This document shows, piece by piece, positions 1-12,481 of a DNA stretch of 64,000 bases. Every line of letters starts with the position of its first letter. Position 1 is the stretch's first letter. The position numbers were made by a program, and so were the translations under genes. Below the pieces are notes generated by a model that saw nothing but the letters and a program-made list of their open reading frames with translations, had not been told where the DNA came from and did no database searches. The stretch spans positions 1-64,000 of the forward strand of contig QANT01007843.1 of the NCBI GenBank assembly GCA_003254885.1. The letters run 5' to 3'. The DNA comes from Purshia tridentata (taxonomy: Eukaryota; Streptophyta; Magnoliopsida; Rosales; Rosaceae).

Positions 1-1690
1 ATAAATCTTGATATACTTTAATTTCAATTTTCCATACAGAAAAAACATGCACTACTATACATCCAACGAAACTTATCTTAGTCAATACAAACATGAGTTG
101 ATAAATTGCTTACAACCTTATGCCCACATGTAGGTTATTAACTTAACCGAGTCCCAAATTATTCAAAGTACACATAAATGATTTTAACTAAGAATGTTTT
201 AAATGGATGTAAAATTAGTAGAACATAACCTGTATTTTATGTAAAATGTATAATTCGTATAACAAAAACTGCTTGATAAAAATGTTAATGACAACATAAC
301 ATAATAAGAACATAACCTGTATTTTATGTAAAATGTATAATACGTATAACAAAAACAGCTTAATAAAAATGTTAATGACAACAGAACATAATCAATTCAA
401 GCACCTTTTAAAAATAATCATTGTCATCTATTTAGTTTTGAAATTTTTTTAATTAAAAATGAAGAAACATGATATTTTTGTCTTATATTGATAATTTAGC
501 CTTTAGATTAAAAATGCTTCATCTTAGCCAATAGATAAAGCAATGTTATACACTTACTAAGTTTATTTATGATTTTGTGTTAAATTATGTGATCATATTT
601 TGTTTATTTANTGTTAAATTATGTGATCATATTTTGTTTATTTATATTCAAGCAATTTTCTAAAAAAGTAATAGAAAGCCAAAAAAGTATATTAACAAAA
701 TTAATATTTTAAAAGAAATTAGGTATCGGGTGGGCCATTGACTATTATGGGATATGAAATTATGCATTGACTTATTACTTATTTGTAATTTAGAAATGTT
801 TTATTGATTTATTTGTAATTTTCTATTAATATTATCATATTATCCTATAATTAATTATTGGATTTAACTGTACCAAACGAACGATTGACTCTAGTTTGTA
901 AATACATTTCAATTGTACCAATCAATCGATTGGCTTTTATGTTATGGTTTAGCTCTAGAATTTTGGGCTCCGCCCAAAATCCCAGAGTTAAACCCTAACA
1001 TAACGCCTCTATCAAATCCATTCTATACCCTAAGAGAGGATGATGTGAAAAAATGAGATTTACCCTTAAAACTCAAGAAATGAAGTAGCTCGAATAAATA
1101 TATATATATATATATATATATATTCCACCCCAAATATTGGTACAATTGAAATGACGAATATATATATATATATATATATATATATTTCAACCCAAATATT
1201 GGTACAATTAAAATGTACCTATATATATATAATTTTTTTTCTCTTACTTGTTTAATTATTTTTTATGAGTTAATATATATTTTTATTATATAATATAAAT
1301 GGATATTATCATTTATTATTTCAAATTAAAAAATATAAAACTAGATAATCTTGAATGTTTTAATTAAAAATGTTTGAATAGATATTATCTTTTATAATTT
1401 TTAAAATTAATTTATATTGATTATCCTAATTTTAAGAGATAATATGAGTCAAAATTTTAAAAGGTCTATTTTTTGGACCTCAGTCTAAAAAATTGAATTT
1501 AAGTATTAATTTAAATTTCTATATGGTTTTAGTCCGAATGACCCTTTAAAATTGGATCTATTTCTAATTATTTCTAAAATTAAAATAAGACAATTGTGAA
1601 AGGTTATGGAAAATATATGGAACTACATAAATGTTATCCAAAAAAAAAAAAAAACCTAGATAAATGGTTTCAAAATCCACACGACTCGTC
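1..1690. repeat. AT-rich intergenic DNA with short tandem duplications
   Basis: No gene is visible here. The stretch holds a roughly 100-bp tandem duplication near 215-385 and another duplication at 578-645 that straddles a single N. There are also two copies of a roughly 60-bp block at 1095-1215, each led by a (TA)n run. Composition is strongly AT-rich. The start of the SKIP4-like transcript probably lies near 1680-1750, where GC content rises. Confidence 0.7.
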
Positions 1691-1900
1691 GTCTCGTAGC
1701 ACACGACATCATAGCTATCCCCTGGTACACGCTTCCATCTCGAAACAAAACCTTCAATCAGAAATCTGAACCCCGACGTTTTGTAATTTCATAACTTGAC
1801 GCATTCAGCAGATCATCCATTTCAGCTTCCTCAGAAGCCCTTGAAGGCGAGGAATGTGGTTCCAGTAACCAATCCCCAATTCTCCCATTCACACTCAGAG

Positions 1901-2612
1901 GTCAGTCCCCGCCAAGTCTTTTTCTTTTTTGGGGTCTACTTCTCAAAGATGTTTTCAATTAGATCCCCTTTTTTCTCGATTCGATCAAGTATTTCCATTT
2001 CCTATTTTGAAATCAGGGTTTCCGATCATTAAATTTGGGATTTGAACTACTGGGTGCTGTGAAAAAAGGAAGTTGCTGGAATTCAATTTGAATTGATTGA
2101 AACTATTTTCTAGACATTTGGTATGGATTGGATTAGGAAATTATTGGGTGAGAAATGGTCTATTATTATGTGAATAGATTAAATGCCAAACCAGTCTGAA
2201 GAAGAATAAGAAAATGAAAGAGAAAATGTTGCTTAAACCGTGTAACTTAGAATGGGATTCATGGTTTTGATGCTGTTGCCCATGTTGTGGAATTCTGACT
2301 TTTTAGTACTATACTGAATGTGTAAGTTCATGGGTGTTTGTAATTGTACTCAAAAAATAACACTTGTAGTGGCCTTCAAATCTGCTGTGAAAAGAGTGAA
2401 TTTTTATCTGATTCTCGAAATATTAATTGGTTTTTGAAAAATCTTTTGACATTGCAACTTTGGTCTTTGACGTAATAGCCGGGAGGTTTAAGCTGATATC
2501 CATATTACTGAGGATTTTGAAAGTGAATCCAATGTTCAATAGACAACCTTGTTATTGGGTTATATCTAGCTTACTTATCTAAAATCTTTGTGGATCTTAT
2601 TTAATTTTGCAG
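1901..2612 (+). other. Probable 5' UTR intron of the SKIP4-like gene
   Basis: A donor (gag|gtcagt) at 1901 and an acceptor (ttttgcag) ending at 2612 bracket AT-rich DNA. The coding ATG lies 27 bases after the acceptor. Only splice-signal quality and position support this. Confidence 0.55.
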
Positions 2613-2638
2613 GACATCCAGTTAACCGCAACATTAGA

Positions 2639-3907
2639 ATGGGACAGCCAGGTAATGGATCAGACAGGATCAGTGAAATGGAACTGACCCAACAGCCACT
2701 TATTTCTGGACTTCCAGATGACATTGCTCTTTTCTGCCTGGCAAGGGTTCCCCGAAAGTACCATACAGTCCTAAAGTGTGTTTCAAAAAGGTGGAGACAA
2801 TTAGTGTGCAGTGAAGAGTGGCTTTCTTACCGTCGAAAGCATAAACTTGACGAGACTTGGATCTATGCTTTGTGCCGAGACAAGCTGGAACGCCTTTGCT
2901 GTTATGTATTGGATCCCAACTCATCAAGAAGGAGTTGGAAGCTCATTCCTGGGCTTCCACCTCGCAGCTTGAAGAGAAAAGGAATGGGTTTTGAAGTGCT
3001 GGGAAAGAAAGTTTACTTGTTGGGTGGTTGTGGTTGGTGTGAAGATGCTACTGATGAGGTCTACTGCTATGATGCTTCCCTGAACACTTGGAGTGAAGCT
3101 GCTCGCTTATCCACTGCTAGGTAATGTTCTTCACTTTTATTACCTGGAGTGGACAGTTGGGTTATTTTTTACTTTTGTTTCTTATGACCTGTCCTAGCAT
3201 ATTGATTACTCATTATTGAACACTCTTTGTCAATAGTAAAAGCTATTGCGAATAATTATGTGTTTTTTGTTTGCAATGAGCCATTATTTGATTTGATTTG
3301 TGCACGCAGGTGCTATTTTGCTTGTGAAGTTTTAGATGAAAAAATATGTTCGATTGGTGGGTTAGGTTCAAATTCAAGTGATCCACATTCTTGGGACATT
3401 TATGACCCTTGCACCAATAGTTGGATATTTCACTCAGACCCAAACATTGTCCCTGAAATTGAGGATTCTGTTGTCATGGATGGAAAGATTTACATTCGCT
3501 GTGGTACTTCTGCCGTAACTTCTCATGTGTACGCTGTTGTTTATGAACCATCAAGTGGTACATGGCAGCATGCAGATGCTGAAATGGTTTCAGGCTGGCT
3601 AGGTCCAGCAGTTGTCATAGATGGGACCCTTTATGTATTGGATCAGAGTTCAGGAACCAGGCTGATGATGTGGCAGAAGGAGACTAGGGAGTGGATTCCG
3701 GTTGGGAGGCTGTCATCCTTGCTTACTAGACCGCCCTGTCAACTAGTAGCTATTGGGAAGAGTATTTATGTTGTAGGAAAGGGGCTTAGCACAGTCATGT
3801 TTGATGTTGGAAATGCAGGGAATATGGAAGGGTTGATGGTGAGTTCTTCAATTCCCAAATTGACTTCTGATGATGATGTAATCAGCTGTAAATGTTTATC
3901 AATTTGA
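2639..3907 (+). CDS. SKIP4: F-box/kelch-repeat protein, SKIP4 type
   Basis: Predicted substrate receptor of an SCF (SKP1-cullin-F-box) ubiquitin ligase. There are two coding exons, 2639-3120 and 3310-3907, giving 359 aa; the Arabidopsis protein is about 358 aa. The N-terminal F-box starts at ISGLPDDIALFCLARVPRKY (about residues 20-60) and contains the WRQLVCSEEW segment. The rest is a kelch beta-propeller with motifs such as YLLGGCGW, ICSIGGLGS and LYVLDQSSGT. The protein ends in VISCKCLSI, which matches the SKIP4 C-terminus as I remember it. The start chosen is the first ATG after a well-formed acceptor at 2612. A 5' UTR intron, about 1901-2612, is likely. The substrate is unknown. The family assignment is firm; the SKIP4 name rests on remembered similarity. 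Confidence 0.93.
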
Positions 3908-3959
3908 AATTATTGTTTCCGAAGGAATCTTTGGAAAACTACCGTTGTATAATACTCTG

Positions 3960-4571
3960 AATGTACATGCCTGGATGTATTTGAATGTCTCAAAATGAAA
4001 TTATTGATAAGATTTGTCGGTTTACCATTCTCAATAGTTTAAGCTGTTAAGATATGGTTCAACAATGATTTTATATTTTAATTCTTGCCCATGTCACTAT
4101 CTTAGTGGAGAACAAATTCTTAAAAAAGGGCATAAACAAACCCTTAGTTATTGTGATTTGAGTTGGATCAACAAGGATATTCTGTGCTTCTGTCTCTCTC
4201 CTTACCTCAATGGTAAGTGGTAACATGTATGTCTAGACGAGTGCCTGACAATTTCAATTCTCTGAGCCAGTCAACTGTTATACATTTTTTTAATTTGGTC
4301 AACAATCAACTGTAGTGCTTCAAGTGAAAATCAAGATGTGATTTAGCAGTATAGTACCATAAATGGAGAGTGAAATCAGATATACCGATAGAAAGCAGCT
4401 TTAATTTGTGGGATGTTCTTTCACTTGAAAGAGTGATCGTCATGCACATTACACATCACAAAAATGAAATTCTGTCAAGCAGCAATAATTTTCAAAACAT
4501 ATGTATTTGGCAGAAACAAGAAGTCCATGAGAAAAAACTAAAAAAAAAAAAAAAAGAGTAAAAGTAAGGAN

Positions 4572-4604
<33 letters not shown>

Positions 4605-4940
4605 TAAAAGTAAGGAACGAGGAACAAAGAGAACATGCGCATATCATCTCTCTCTTCTTCATCACTTATAATGCATGATGGTTGTCTCAAATATAAGCTC
4701 TTTTGGAATATTTGCAACTAAACATTATGGTACACTTCAAAGCAATACTTTCTTTTGAGTAATTACAACACAATTAAAACTCGTAAACCCAATATCAGTG
4801 ACATATGTGGTTGGCAAATCCTTTACTTCCTGAAGTCGGATGCATGGCTTCATTGTACGAATCAAATTCAATCTATTCTAAAACAGCTATGTCATTCTAC
4901 ATCAATCAACAGCCGATACAAAGATCAATCAAGGGTTGCA
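3960..4940. other. Convergent 3' regions with poly-A tract and an assembly gap
   Basis: These are the 3' flanks of the SKIP4-like gene (+) and the 144-aa protein gene (-). A poly-A tract at about 4540-4600 contains one N at 4571. The same short sequence (gagtaaaagtaagga) lies on both sides of the N. No coding sequence was seen. Confidence 0.6.
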
Positions 4941-4947
4941 AACTTGA

Positions 4948-6755
4948 TCAGCTAGTCTTTCCCCTTTTAAATGCAGGATGTATGATTTTGCTTTGAGAAT
5001 CTAATTTTTCAATCTTCGACATACACTCTTTCATTCTCTTCAATACAATTGGCATAGCAGCAACATTACTGGAAACTTTCTCTTTAAGCAATCGTATTTT
5101 CTCTGAAGTCTGATCTCCATCAGCCATTAATGCCCCCTTATTAGAAGCAGCCAGCCCTGCATCTGTATCATATACACATGTTCAGTGCTGCACAATTACA
5201 ACAGGAAATTCCATACTACAACTTCTCCTTCATACTTGTGTGTATGTGTGTGTGGGTGTAAATATACACTGAAAACAGACACCACGCGGCCATACTCAAT
5301 TCAAGCTGATTTAGATAAGCAAGGAAAACGGTTAAGATGACAAATGCAAGAAATCCTACACCATGTTCAACAAAAGCACCAGTCTATAGGCAAGAATGCA
5401 TGCAACAAATTTCTGAGACATTTATTTTAAAATTTTAAGTGAGAGTCGACCCCCAGAAGCACAAATAGAGAAAGCAGTGAAAACCTAGTTGAAACAATGG
5501 CTTTTCCTCTTATCATATTCCAACCGTTGTGTAATATTTGACACATATGCACCTTCAAAATCATAATAAAGTTCACCACTCTGACCTCTGCCAACACGTG
5601 ATCACTCATGAGCTTACCAACATGGCCAAATATTCAACTTCATAACCATACACATCAACATCATCTCCACCTTTGTCCTACCATTGGCAGCAACACTAAG
5701 ATGATCACTACCACCAATCTTGCCTTCAATAGCAATGTCTCCACCAGCATTGCTACTGCAACATAACAAACCATTGTTTCACTAATTTACTCCATTCTTC
5801 AGTGAGGACTAATGTACTCCATCTCTCAATTAAGCACTTCCATTATTGGGTCTCCCTTATTGAGATGGAAAAAGAGGCACAGCTTAAAAATCAGCCATGT
5901 TTGGAGTGTGAGCATCAATGGTAATGTGACCACTACCACAAAAAGATTGATGCCTTTAAGCACTATGTCAATGCAAGCTTGCATACAGGAACATAACTGA
6001 GCACCAATGCTAATGCCGTCACTACCACAAAAAGATAGATGCCTTAAAAACTGTGCCAATGCAAGATTTCATAGCTGTATCATTATTGTCCCAGAAACAT
6101 AAACCTCCAATCAAAATCTCTTTGCGGCCAGCACAGAAAAATTAGAAATCAACTTGAGCTCCCAAAAAGGGATCTTTGTACCAACATCAACTGTCTGAGC
6201 TACAACTTTCTTTTCATTTGGTGGTGGGAGGTGAATGCACCACATTTTATGCATTTACAAAAGAAAGTGAACTGCATGATTAAACTGAAGCTTGGTAACA
6301 CACACATACACAAAAAGACCCAATTTTGATTCTGAAATATCTCAGAACCCCAAATAACGCATACTTAAAAAGGACCCAAATTTTCATTTTCTATTCGTAC
6401 CACGTTTTTCTCAGCTACCCCAGACGGTCCAGACCCCAAAAAGTAACAAACAACATCAACCTAAGAACTGCGGCACTCATTATCCAACAACCCCAAAAAT
6501 ATACAAAATTCAACAACAACATTAAAGAAATGTACCTGAATTCGGAGCTCCAGACGTCCCAGGGTCCAACCCATCAGGCAAAATGGGTCGCTGAGCGGTG
6601 AGAACGGAGGCTAGGGTGTTCTTGAGCTGATCCGGTAAAGTGGCTCTGTACTCTAGAATCTTCTGCGCCATTTGCTTGACTTCGGATTCCAGCTCCTCCA
6701 GCTCTACTTCCGAGTCGGATCCGCTTTCGGCCCCACGACGCTCGTTCAGCGCCAT
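4948..6755 (-). CDS. Conserved plant protein of unknown function, 144 aa
   Basis: Two coding exons on the minus strand, 6755-6536 and 5162-4948, join in phase 1 across a 1.37-kb intron. The first exon encodes an acidic start (SGSDSEVELEELESEVKQ) running into a probable coiled coil and the segment KILEYRATLPDQLKNTL. The second encodes KIRLLKEKVSSNVAAMPIVL, a further helical stretch, and a conserved-looking basic tail HPAFKRGKTS. I recognise this as a protein found in many land plants but know no assigned function. There is no signal peptide or membrane segment; a cytosolic or nuclear coiled-coil role is only a guess. The ATG follows a GC-rich leader. Two in-frame acceptors six bases apart could give two isoforms. 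Confidence 0.82.
5890..6070. repeat. Intronic tandem duplication of about 85 bp
   Basis: Inside the intron of the 144-aa protein gene, the block containing accactaccacaaaaagat and atgcctt is present twice, near 5925 and 6015. The copies differ by point changes and small indels. It looks like a simple local duplication. Confidence 0.6.
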
Positions 6756-6759
6756 GTCT

Positions 6760-8234
6760 CAAATCCAGAGGGCGAGAGTGAGAGTGAGAGTGAGTGTGTG
6801 AAAATCAAATTGGGTTTGTTTTGGAGGGTAATTGAGTTTTTATTTCGACGTCAGGGATATTTTGAAATTTGAAAATTTGGAGGAGGGTTTTTCAGATTTC
6901 TCAATTTTTGTTTCCGGGATTTTATATAAATATATTTATTTATTTATACCAAATGAAAGTCTCATGACTACTGATTAGCTATTGATCAATGTTAAAGAAC
7001 GTTGGAGAGAGATAAATTAGGGAAGGTAACTAACATTTCTTTATTAAAAATTCCCTTTAATTGTTCCAAGCTGCAATTCTTGTTTAGTTCAAAGGGTGTA
7101 TGTTTTGCAAAGGAAGGTGTTATTATTGATTCTATTTGTTACATTATGGGTTATATTATATACATCTTTCAGAGATTATTTATGTTATGAGAGAGTGAAA
7201 ATTTAAATTGGGCCTTCGATTTGCATACACAAGTAAAATTTATAAGAAAATAAAGTAGAAAATTAAAATAAAAAAATATAAAATGTTTTCTCAAATTGAT
7301 AGAAAATTAGATATATCATATATCGAATAGTTAAATTTTATCATTGTTTGACCCTCTTTTGAATTTCTCATTTGCTTTTTTTAATTTGAAACCAAATCCA
7401 AATCAAAACTATCAATTGAAACCCCTTCTCCACACAATAAAACTCTGTCATTGTTCAGTTAAAATGAAAAAAAAAAAATTTATATAGACATGTTCAAGAT
7501 ATTTGAAATTCAATATTTTATAATCATTGTTTTTACAAATTAGATTAGGAGTTCACTTAATTTAAGACTTGCAAGAACAATTAAATATGACAATGAAAAA
7601 ATTAAATCTGAAAGACACCAAATCAGACCTTAAAGTTATAGATCCTAAATAATGGAGTAGTAATGCGGCTAATGCCATGTTCTTGCCACATTATTTAATA
7701 TTTAGTAATGAAAATCTGAGAAATGTTTTGAAATTTAATATTATTAATTCTTTATTCTCCTGGCGTCCTGTGGCTGTAAAACGCCTTTGTATTCGTCGTT
7801 ACCCTTATTTTCCTTCTTTTTTAATTTTTGTTTGGCGAAACGGCGTCGTTTCTCTTGGCAACATGAAAACCCCGCCAACTTTGAACCTCCTTACTAATCC
7901 GTTTGGCTTCCAAGAAACCTTCGGAAAATCGAACTCTTGAATTTCAGGCTATTCAGCCAAGAAAGCTCATTACTTTCTCCTTCTCCATTTTCTCAGTAAC
8001 CAAACAAAGAAAGTCAACTCAATCCTAAATAATCTTAACTTTTAACTCAGCGAAGAGTACGAGGCTCTCCAGCTTTTCGCTCTAAAATCCAGAAAGAGAC
8101 ATCTAACACACCTTGGCCACTCCGAATGTTATAAACAGTGCATTATCTTTAATCCAACGCCACCCATTTTCTCTAACAAAAAATCACTCTTTTCTTTTCC
8201 CAATTGCTTTCAGTGTTCCTCTTTTGGTGCTCTA
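6760..8234. other. Divergent intergenic region
   Basis: This lies between the 144-aa protein gene (-) and the Raf-like kinase gene (+). The first 100 bases hold a (GAGAGT)n-like leader of the minus-strand gene. The middle is AT-rich with no coding signal. From about 7750 the composition becomes more balanced and probably holds the promoter and 5' UTR of the kinase gene. Confidence 0.5.
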
Positions 8235-11200
8235 ATGGAAGATTGCAAATCTCTATCATCATTTCCATCAAAGGTGATCATAATTCTCATATTTCCAGTC
8301 AGTCTGATAATTATCATTTTTGGAATGCTGTGATTTTAATTTTAGTTTTATTTTCCTTCATTTTGTTGGAAACCAAATAGAGGGCTGAATTCAAACTCAG
8401 ATATAATTTTAATACAGCTTTCATTACCAGGAGCTTGTGATGTTTTGAGACACAAATTTTAGCTTTATTTGATGCATCATTGGAAGTTGTAAATATGGTA
8501 GTGCATAAGTACATGTGTTAAGCAGTAAAGTAAAGTGTTTGTTATGCATGAGTTTTCCTCGTTACATAATTACAAGCAAAAAGCTGAAGATTTTGCTTTC
8601 TGAATCATGCAGCTGCCTCAAAACATTGGATCAGAAGGTCCATACCGGCTGCTATATTGTTCGAGTAAGGGTGACAAAGCAGGGGTGATGCAGGAGTTAG
8701 AGAAAGGTGTGGAGCCCAATTTGGGTGACTATGATAGGAGGACGGCTCTTCATTTGGCATCCTGTGAAGGCTGCACTGAAATTGTTCTTCTGCTTCTTCA
8801 GAAAGGTGCTGATGTGAACTCCACAGATCGTTGGGGCCGCACTGTAAGTTCATCCATGTCTTGCCATTGATGTACAAATTATTCGCTTTGGCGAATAAGA
8901 AATAGTACTAAAGCATTTTCTATGTCATTTTATAATATGACCAAAGAATTGCTTGCTTTTTTGTAATTTTCCCAATATCTTTATGATTTTTTTTCCTCAT
9001 AATATGATGTGGGATCTCCAGTTAATATAAATGATTTGAGCCAATTTTTGATATGAGTGATCTTGCAGCCATTGTCAGATGCTCGTAGCTTCAGTCATGA
9101 GGGGATTTGCAAGATATTGCAGGCGAAGGGTGGAATAGATCCGGTATTTCACTTTCTTAATGCATATATAAATGGTATAAAGATTAATAGATTACCGATG
9201 TCTGCATTTCTTCTGAAAATATTAGCTTATGTTTTCTTACATAATATTTGAATATACTTATTGGAAAATGATGCAATTTCTTTATATGTTAAAGGTAGGG
9301 CTTGACTCCCAGATTCCATGCTATGAAATTGACCACCTTGAGGTGAACATGGATGAAGCAACACTTATTGGAGAGGTAAATTGTGTTAACTCAGTTTCTT
9401 CTGGAAAATGATTGCAACTCATTTTGATGTTAAATAGGCTATTATGAAATATTTAACCTTTTGCTCCTGCAGTTTCTTCCTTTTATATCCCATTCATGAT
9501 ACTTCACATGTACTTAAAATTACATAGAAATGCAGGGAGCATATGGAGAAATTTATTTAGTAAAGTGGCGTGGTACAGAAGTTGCTGCCAAAACAATTCG
9601 TTCCTCCATTGCTTCCAATTCCACGGTGAAGTGAGTTTCTCTATCTGCATATACTTGATGGTTTGTGGTCATGAGCTTGTAAACCAGCATAAATAGACCA
9701 TTTTAAACTGTGTGAAAGTCTTTTGTGTAGTTTCTTGAGTTCAATTAACTAGAAAAAACTTACTAATTTTGATGTGCATTTGGTTGCTCTAGATCTGTAG
9801 TCTGAATATATTAAGCATAGAACCATGCATGCTACATCCTTCTAGTTGATTGAACTATAAAAAGTTCCTGGCCAAAAAAAAGAACTATAAAAAGTTGGTG
9901 GCCCAAAAAAAAAAAGGCTATGAAAAGTTGTGAATTCAACACCAATATATTTATTGGATTCAAACAAGGTGAACTAACTATGTTAACTGCAGGAGTATCT
10001 TTATGAAGGAACTTGCTTTGTGGCAAAAGTTGCGCCACCCTAATATAGTGCAGTTCCTTGGTGTTCTAAAGCACCCTGACCGCCTGATATTCCTTACCGA
10101 GTATCTTTGCAATGTAAGTTTTCTTGTGCAATATTTCATTTTCTTCCTTCTAAAATAGTGTTCATGTTTTTTCCATCGATATGAATGCACCAGGGAAGTT
10201 TGCATGATATATTAAAAAGGAAAGGAAGACTTGATCTACTAACTGTAGTTGCTTATGCTTTAGATATCTCCAGGTACACTTACATACTAGTGATATGTGC
10301 TTCTGTAATGTAATTTACTATTTTATACAATGATTCACTGTTTGACAATGCTTCAATCATTGACATAGAATCTTGGTTGATATCTAAAATTTGCTAATGA
10401 TCTCCCAAATGATTATGAAGAATGCATCTCTGCATTCTTGTTATATATCTCATTTATTTGGTACTATGTGAACTTGCTGTTGACAACTAAGTCTACTATC
10501 TTAAAATCTTGCAGAGGTATGAACTATCTCCATCAGCATAAACCGCGTGCTATAATTCATAGAGATTTGACACCAAGGTACATCGTGAATTATTTTATAA
10601 ATGCATTTGTTGAGCCAAAATAAATGACTTTTTGCTTACCAAAATTATACCAATTGTTCCATCCCCAGGCAGCTAATGCTTCTTCTTCTTTGTTATGTAG
10701 AAATGTGTTACAAGATGAAGCTGGACGCCTCAAGGTCACAGATTTTGGCTTAAGCAAAATTGCACAGGAAAATGATGTATCTGGTTATAAAATGACTGGC
10801 CGAACAGGTTCATGTAAGACATGTGTTTTCATTCAAAATCAAGTATCCATGGAAACTTGGTGCTTGCTCTAACGTTCTCATCATATTTGCTAGATCGTTA
10901 TATGGCACCTGAGGTTTATCGTCGAGAATCATATGGGAAGAGTATCGATATATTCTCATTCGCTCTAATAGTACATGAGGTTTCTATTCTTTTTTTTATG
11001 TGTTTGTATCAATTCTTATATCATGAAGATCATTTCTAATAAAATATCCAATTTGATTGAGACTTTCTAATGGATTATTTCTAATTTCAGATGTTTCTAG
11101 GAGGACCATCTAATCTGGCAGAGGACCCTGAACAAATTGCAGACAAGCGAGCATATGAAGATTCTCGGCCACCTCTCTACTCTTATTTGTACCCTGAACC

Positions 11201-11463
11201 AATCAGGACGTGAGTTTTCTTGTGCTAGAAAGATTGGTCAGAATAGATTTCTTTCTTTCATGTAGAAGCAGGCATTTTTTTTCCATGATTATAGAGTAAC
11301 TGAGCTCTGCTTTGCATAACTTAGGCTTCTCCGAGAATGCTGGCACCCGAATCCGGATTGCAGACCTACATTTGAAGAGATCATTTTGCAGTTGGAGACT
11401 ATTCAAGAGACATTTCAAAACAAGAAAAGAATGGGAACCTGTAGTACTTGTGTCATCTCATGA
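8235..11463 (+). CDS. Ankyrin-repeat Raf-like kinase (integrin-linked-kinase-like group C MAPKKK)
   Basis: Twelve coding exons give 413 aa: 8235-8273, 8613-8843, 9069-9143, 9295-9375, 9536-9630, 9993-10113, 10194-10273, 10515-10577, 10701-10813, 10894-10979, 11091-11209 and 11325-11463. Ankyrin repeats cover about residues 50-115 (DYDRRTALHLASCEG, DVNSTDRWGRTPLSDA). The kinase domain covers about 131-400, with the glycine loop IGEGAYGEIY, ATP lysine K161 (VAAK), HRD aspartate D258, DFG at 276-278 and the activation segment ending YMAPE. The catalytic loop reads HRDLTPRN, so the usual Lys after HRDL is Thr260. The last four residues are CVIS, a CaaX-like box, with another Cys three residues upstream. 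The closest family in memory is the Arabidopsis ILK/BHP group of Raf-like kinases, involved in signalling in guard cells and stress. Family assignment is firm; the exact orthologue is not. Confidence 0.92.
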
Positions 11464-11469
11464 GATGTG

Positions 11470-11985
11470 ATTATGGAAGGCATATGCTACTTTTTTTCTT
11501 TTTTTGGTACAAAGAAGGCTAGGGAGAGGAGAGGTTGGAACTGAGAGTGGGGTAAATGCTCTATACTACAAGAGTTACAAACCCAGTATATATATATTTT
11601 TTTCTTTCCTGTGTATAGGTATATCATATATGTTACTTTCTTTATCACTTCGTCACAAGAAGCAGATATCATTTTATATTTTTTATTATTTTGCCTTGGC
11701 ACCTTGGTGCATATCTTAGATGAGCAAGTGGCTTTACCACTACCAATATGTCCTACAAAGACCAAAAGCTTGCTAATCATGCATTCTCTCTTTTCCTACG
11801 TTTCCAAACTCTTATAAATCGAGGACATTCAAAGTTTTCTGTTGCTCTCAATCTAATGTTCAATTCTCGACCAGTCATAAATAAAATATATAATTGAATA
11901 AAGAAATGATGGTTGAATAAACGACGGTATGAATATAGTTTTCTCTTTTTAATTGATATAATAAAAAACAGTAGCAGAAAGGCAA
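11470..11985. other. 3' flank of the kinase gene
   Basis: AT-rich sequence with a plausible 3' UTR and polyadenylation region after the stop at 11463. No open frame resembles a known protein. Confidence 0.5.
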
Positions 11986-11988
11986 ATT

Positions 11989-12062
11989 GTCTGGGTGGTG
12001 TAGTTGGTTATCACGCTAGTCTCACACACTAGAGGTCCCCGGTTCGAACCCGGGCTCAGACA
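11989..12062 (+). tRNA. tRNA-Val(CAC)
   Basis: The 74-nt sequence folds as a cloverleaf. The acceptor stem GTCTGGG pairs with CTCAGAC with one G-T pair. The D arm is GTGTAGTTGGTTATCAC. The anticodon stem CTAGT/ACTAG encloses the loop CTCACAC with anticodon CAC at 12023-12025. The T arm is CCCGG-TTCGAAC-CCGGG. A discriminator A follows, CCA is not encoded, and there is no intron. The internal A and B boxes are intact. A T-run about 15 bases downstream can serve as the RNA polymerase III terminator. Confidence 0.97.
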
Positions 12063-12075
12063 TTTCGCTTATTCA

Positions 12076-12085
12076 CCTTTTTTTC
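12076..12085 (+). terminator. Pol III terminator of tRNA-Val
   Basis: A run of seven or more T residues shortly after the tRNA 3' end on its coding strand, the usual RNA polymerase III stop signal. Confidence 0.7.
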
Positions 12086-12481
12086 AACTGCTTTTTCGGC
12101 TGGGTAAAATTACCTAATGCTTCATCGACTCTGACAATTTTGCTGCAGATTGAGTGCCTGAAAGGCTGGAACTAAGTATATCAAGTCTTTTTATAAACGT
12201 ATAATTATTAATGTCACCCTCAATCATTGGAAAAACACTACCCCAAAGTCAACTATCTACATAAAAACAAAAGCCAGAAGAATCAAAGTATGATGAGAAC
12301 ATATACATTCATGAAACATAATCCTCTATTTTATATTTACAAATTTGAATCCTGAGGCTTAATTGTAATGCATCGTTTAGACGAAGGATAGTGAAAGAAA
12401 CTTATAGCTCTGCAGATTCGTGGATTTATGTATAGGTGCCTGTATACTGTTGTGGGCTAGCTAGCTGAGCTTCTCTTCCAA

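Noticed and set aside
1796-2032. Open frame in the leader of the SKIP4-like gene
   Set aside because: It starts at TTG, runs through the presumed leader intron and is out of frame with the main CDS after splicing.
7677-7940. 87-codon frame upstream of the Raf-like kinase
   Set aside because: It has low-complexity composition, no similarity and no conserved motif; it is better explained as promoter or leader sequence.
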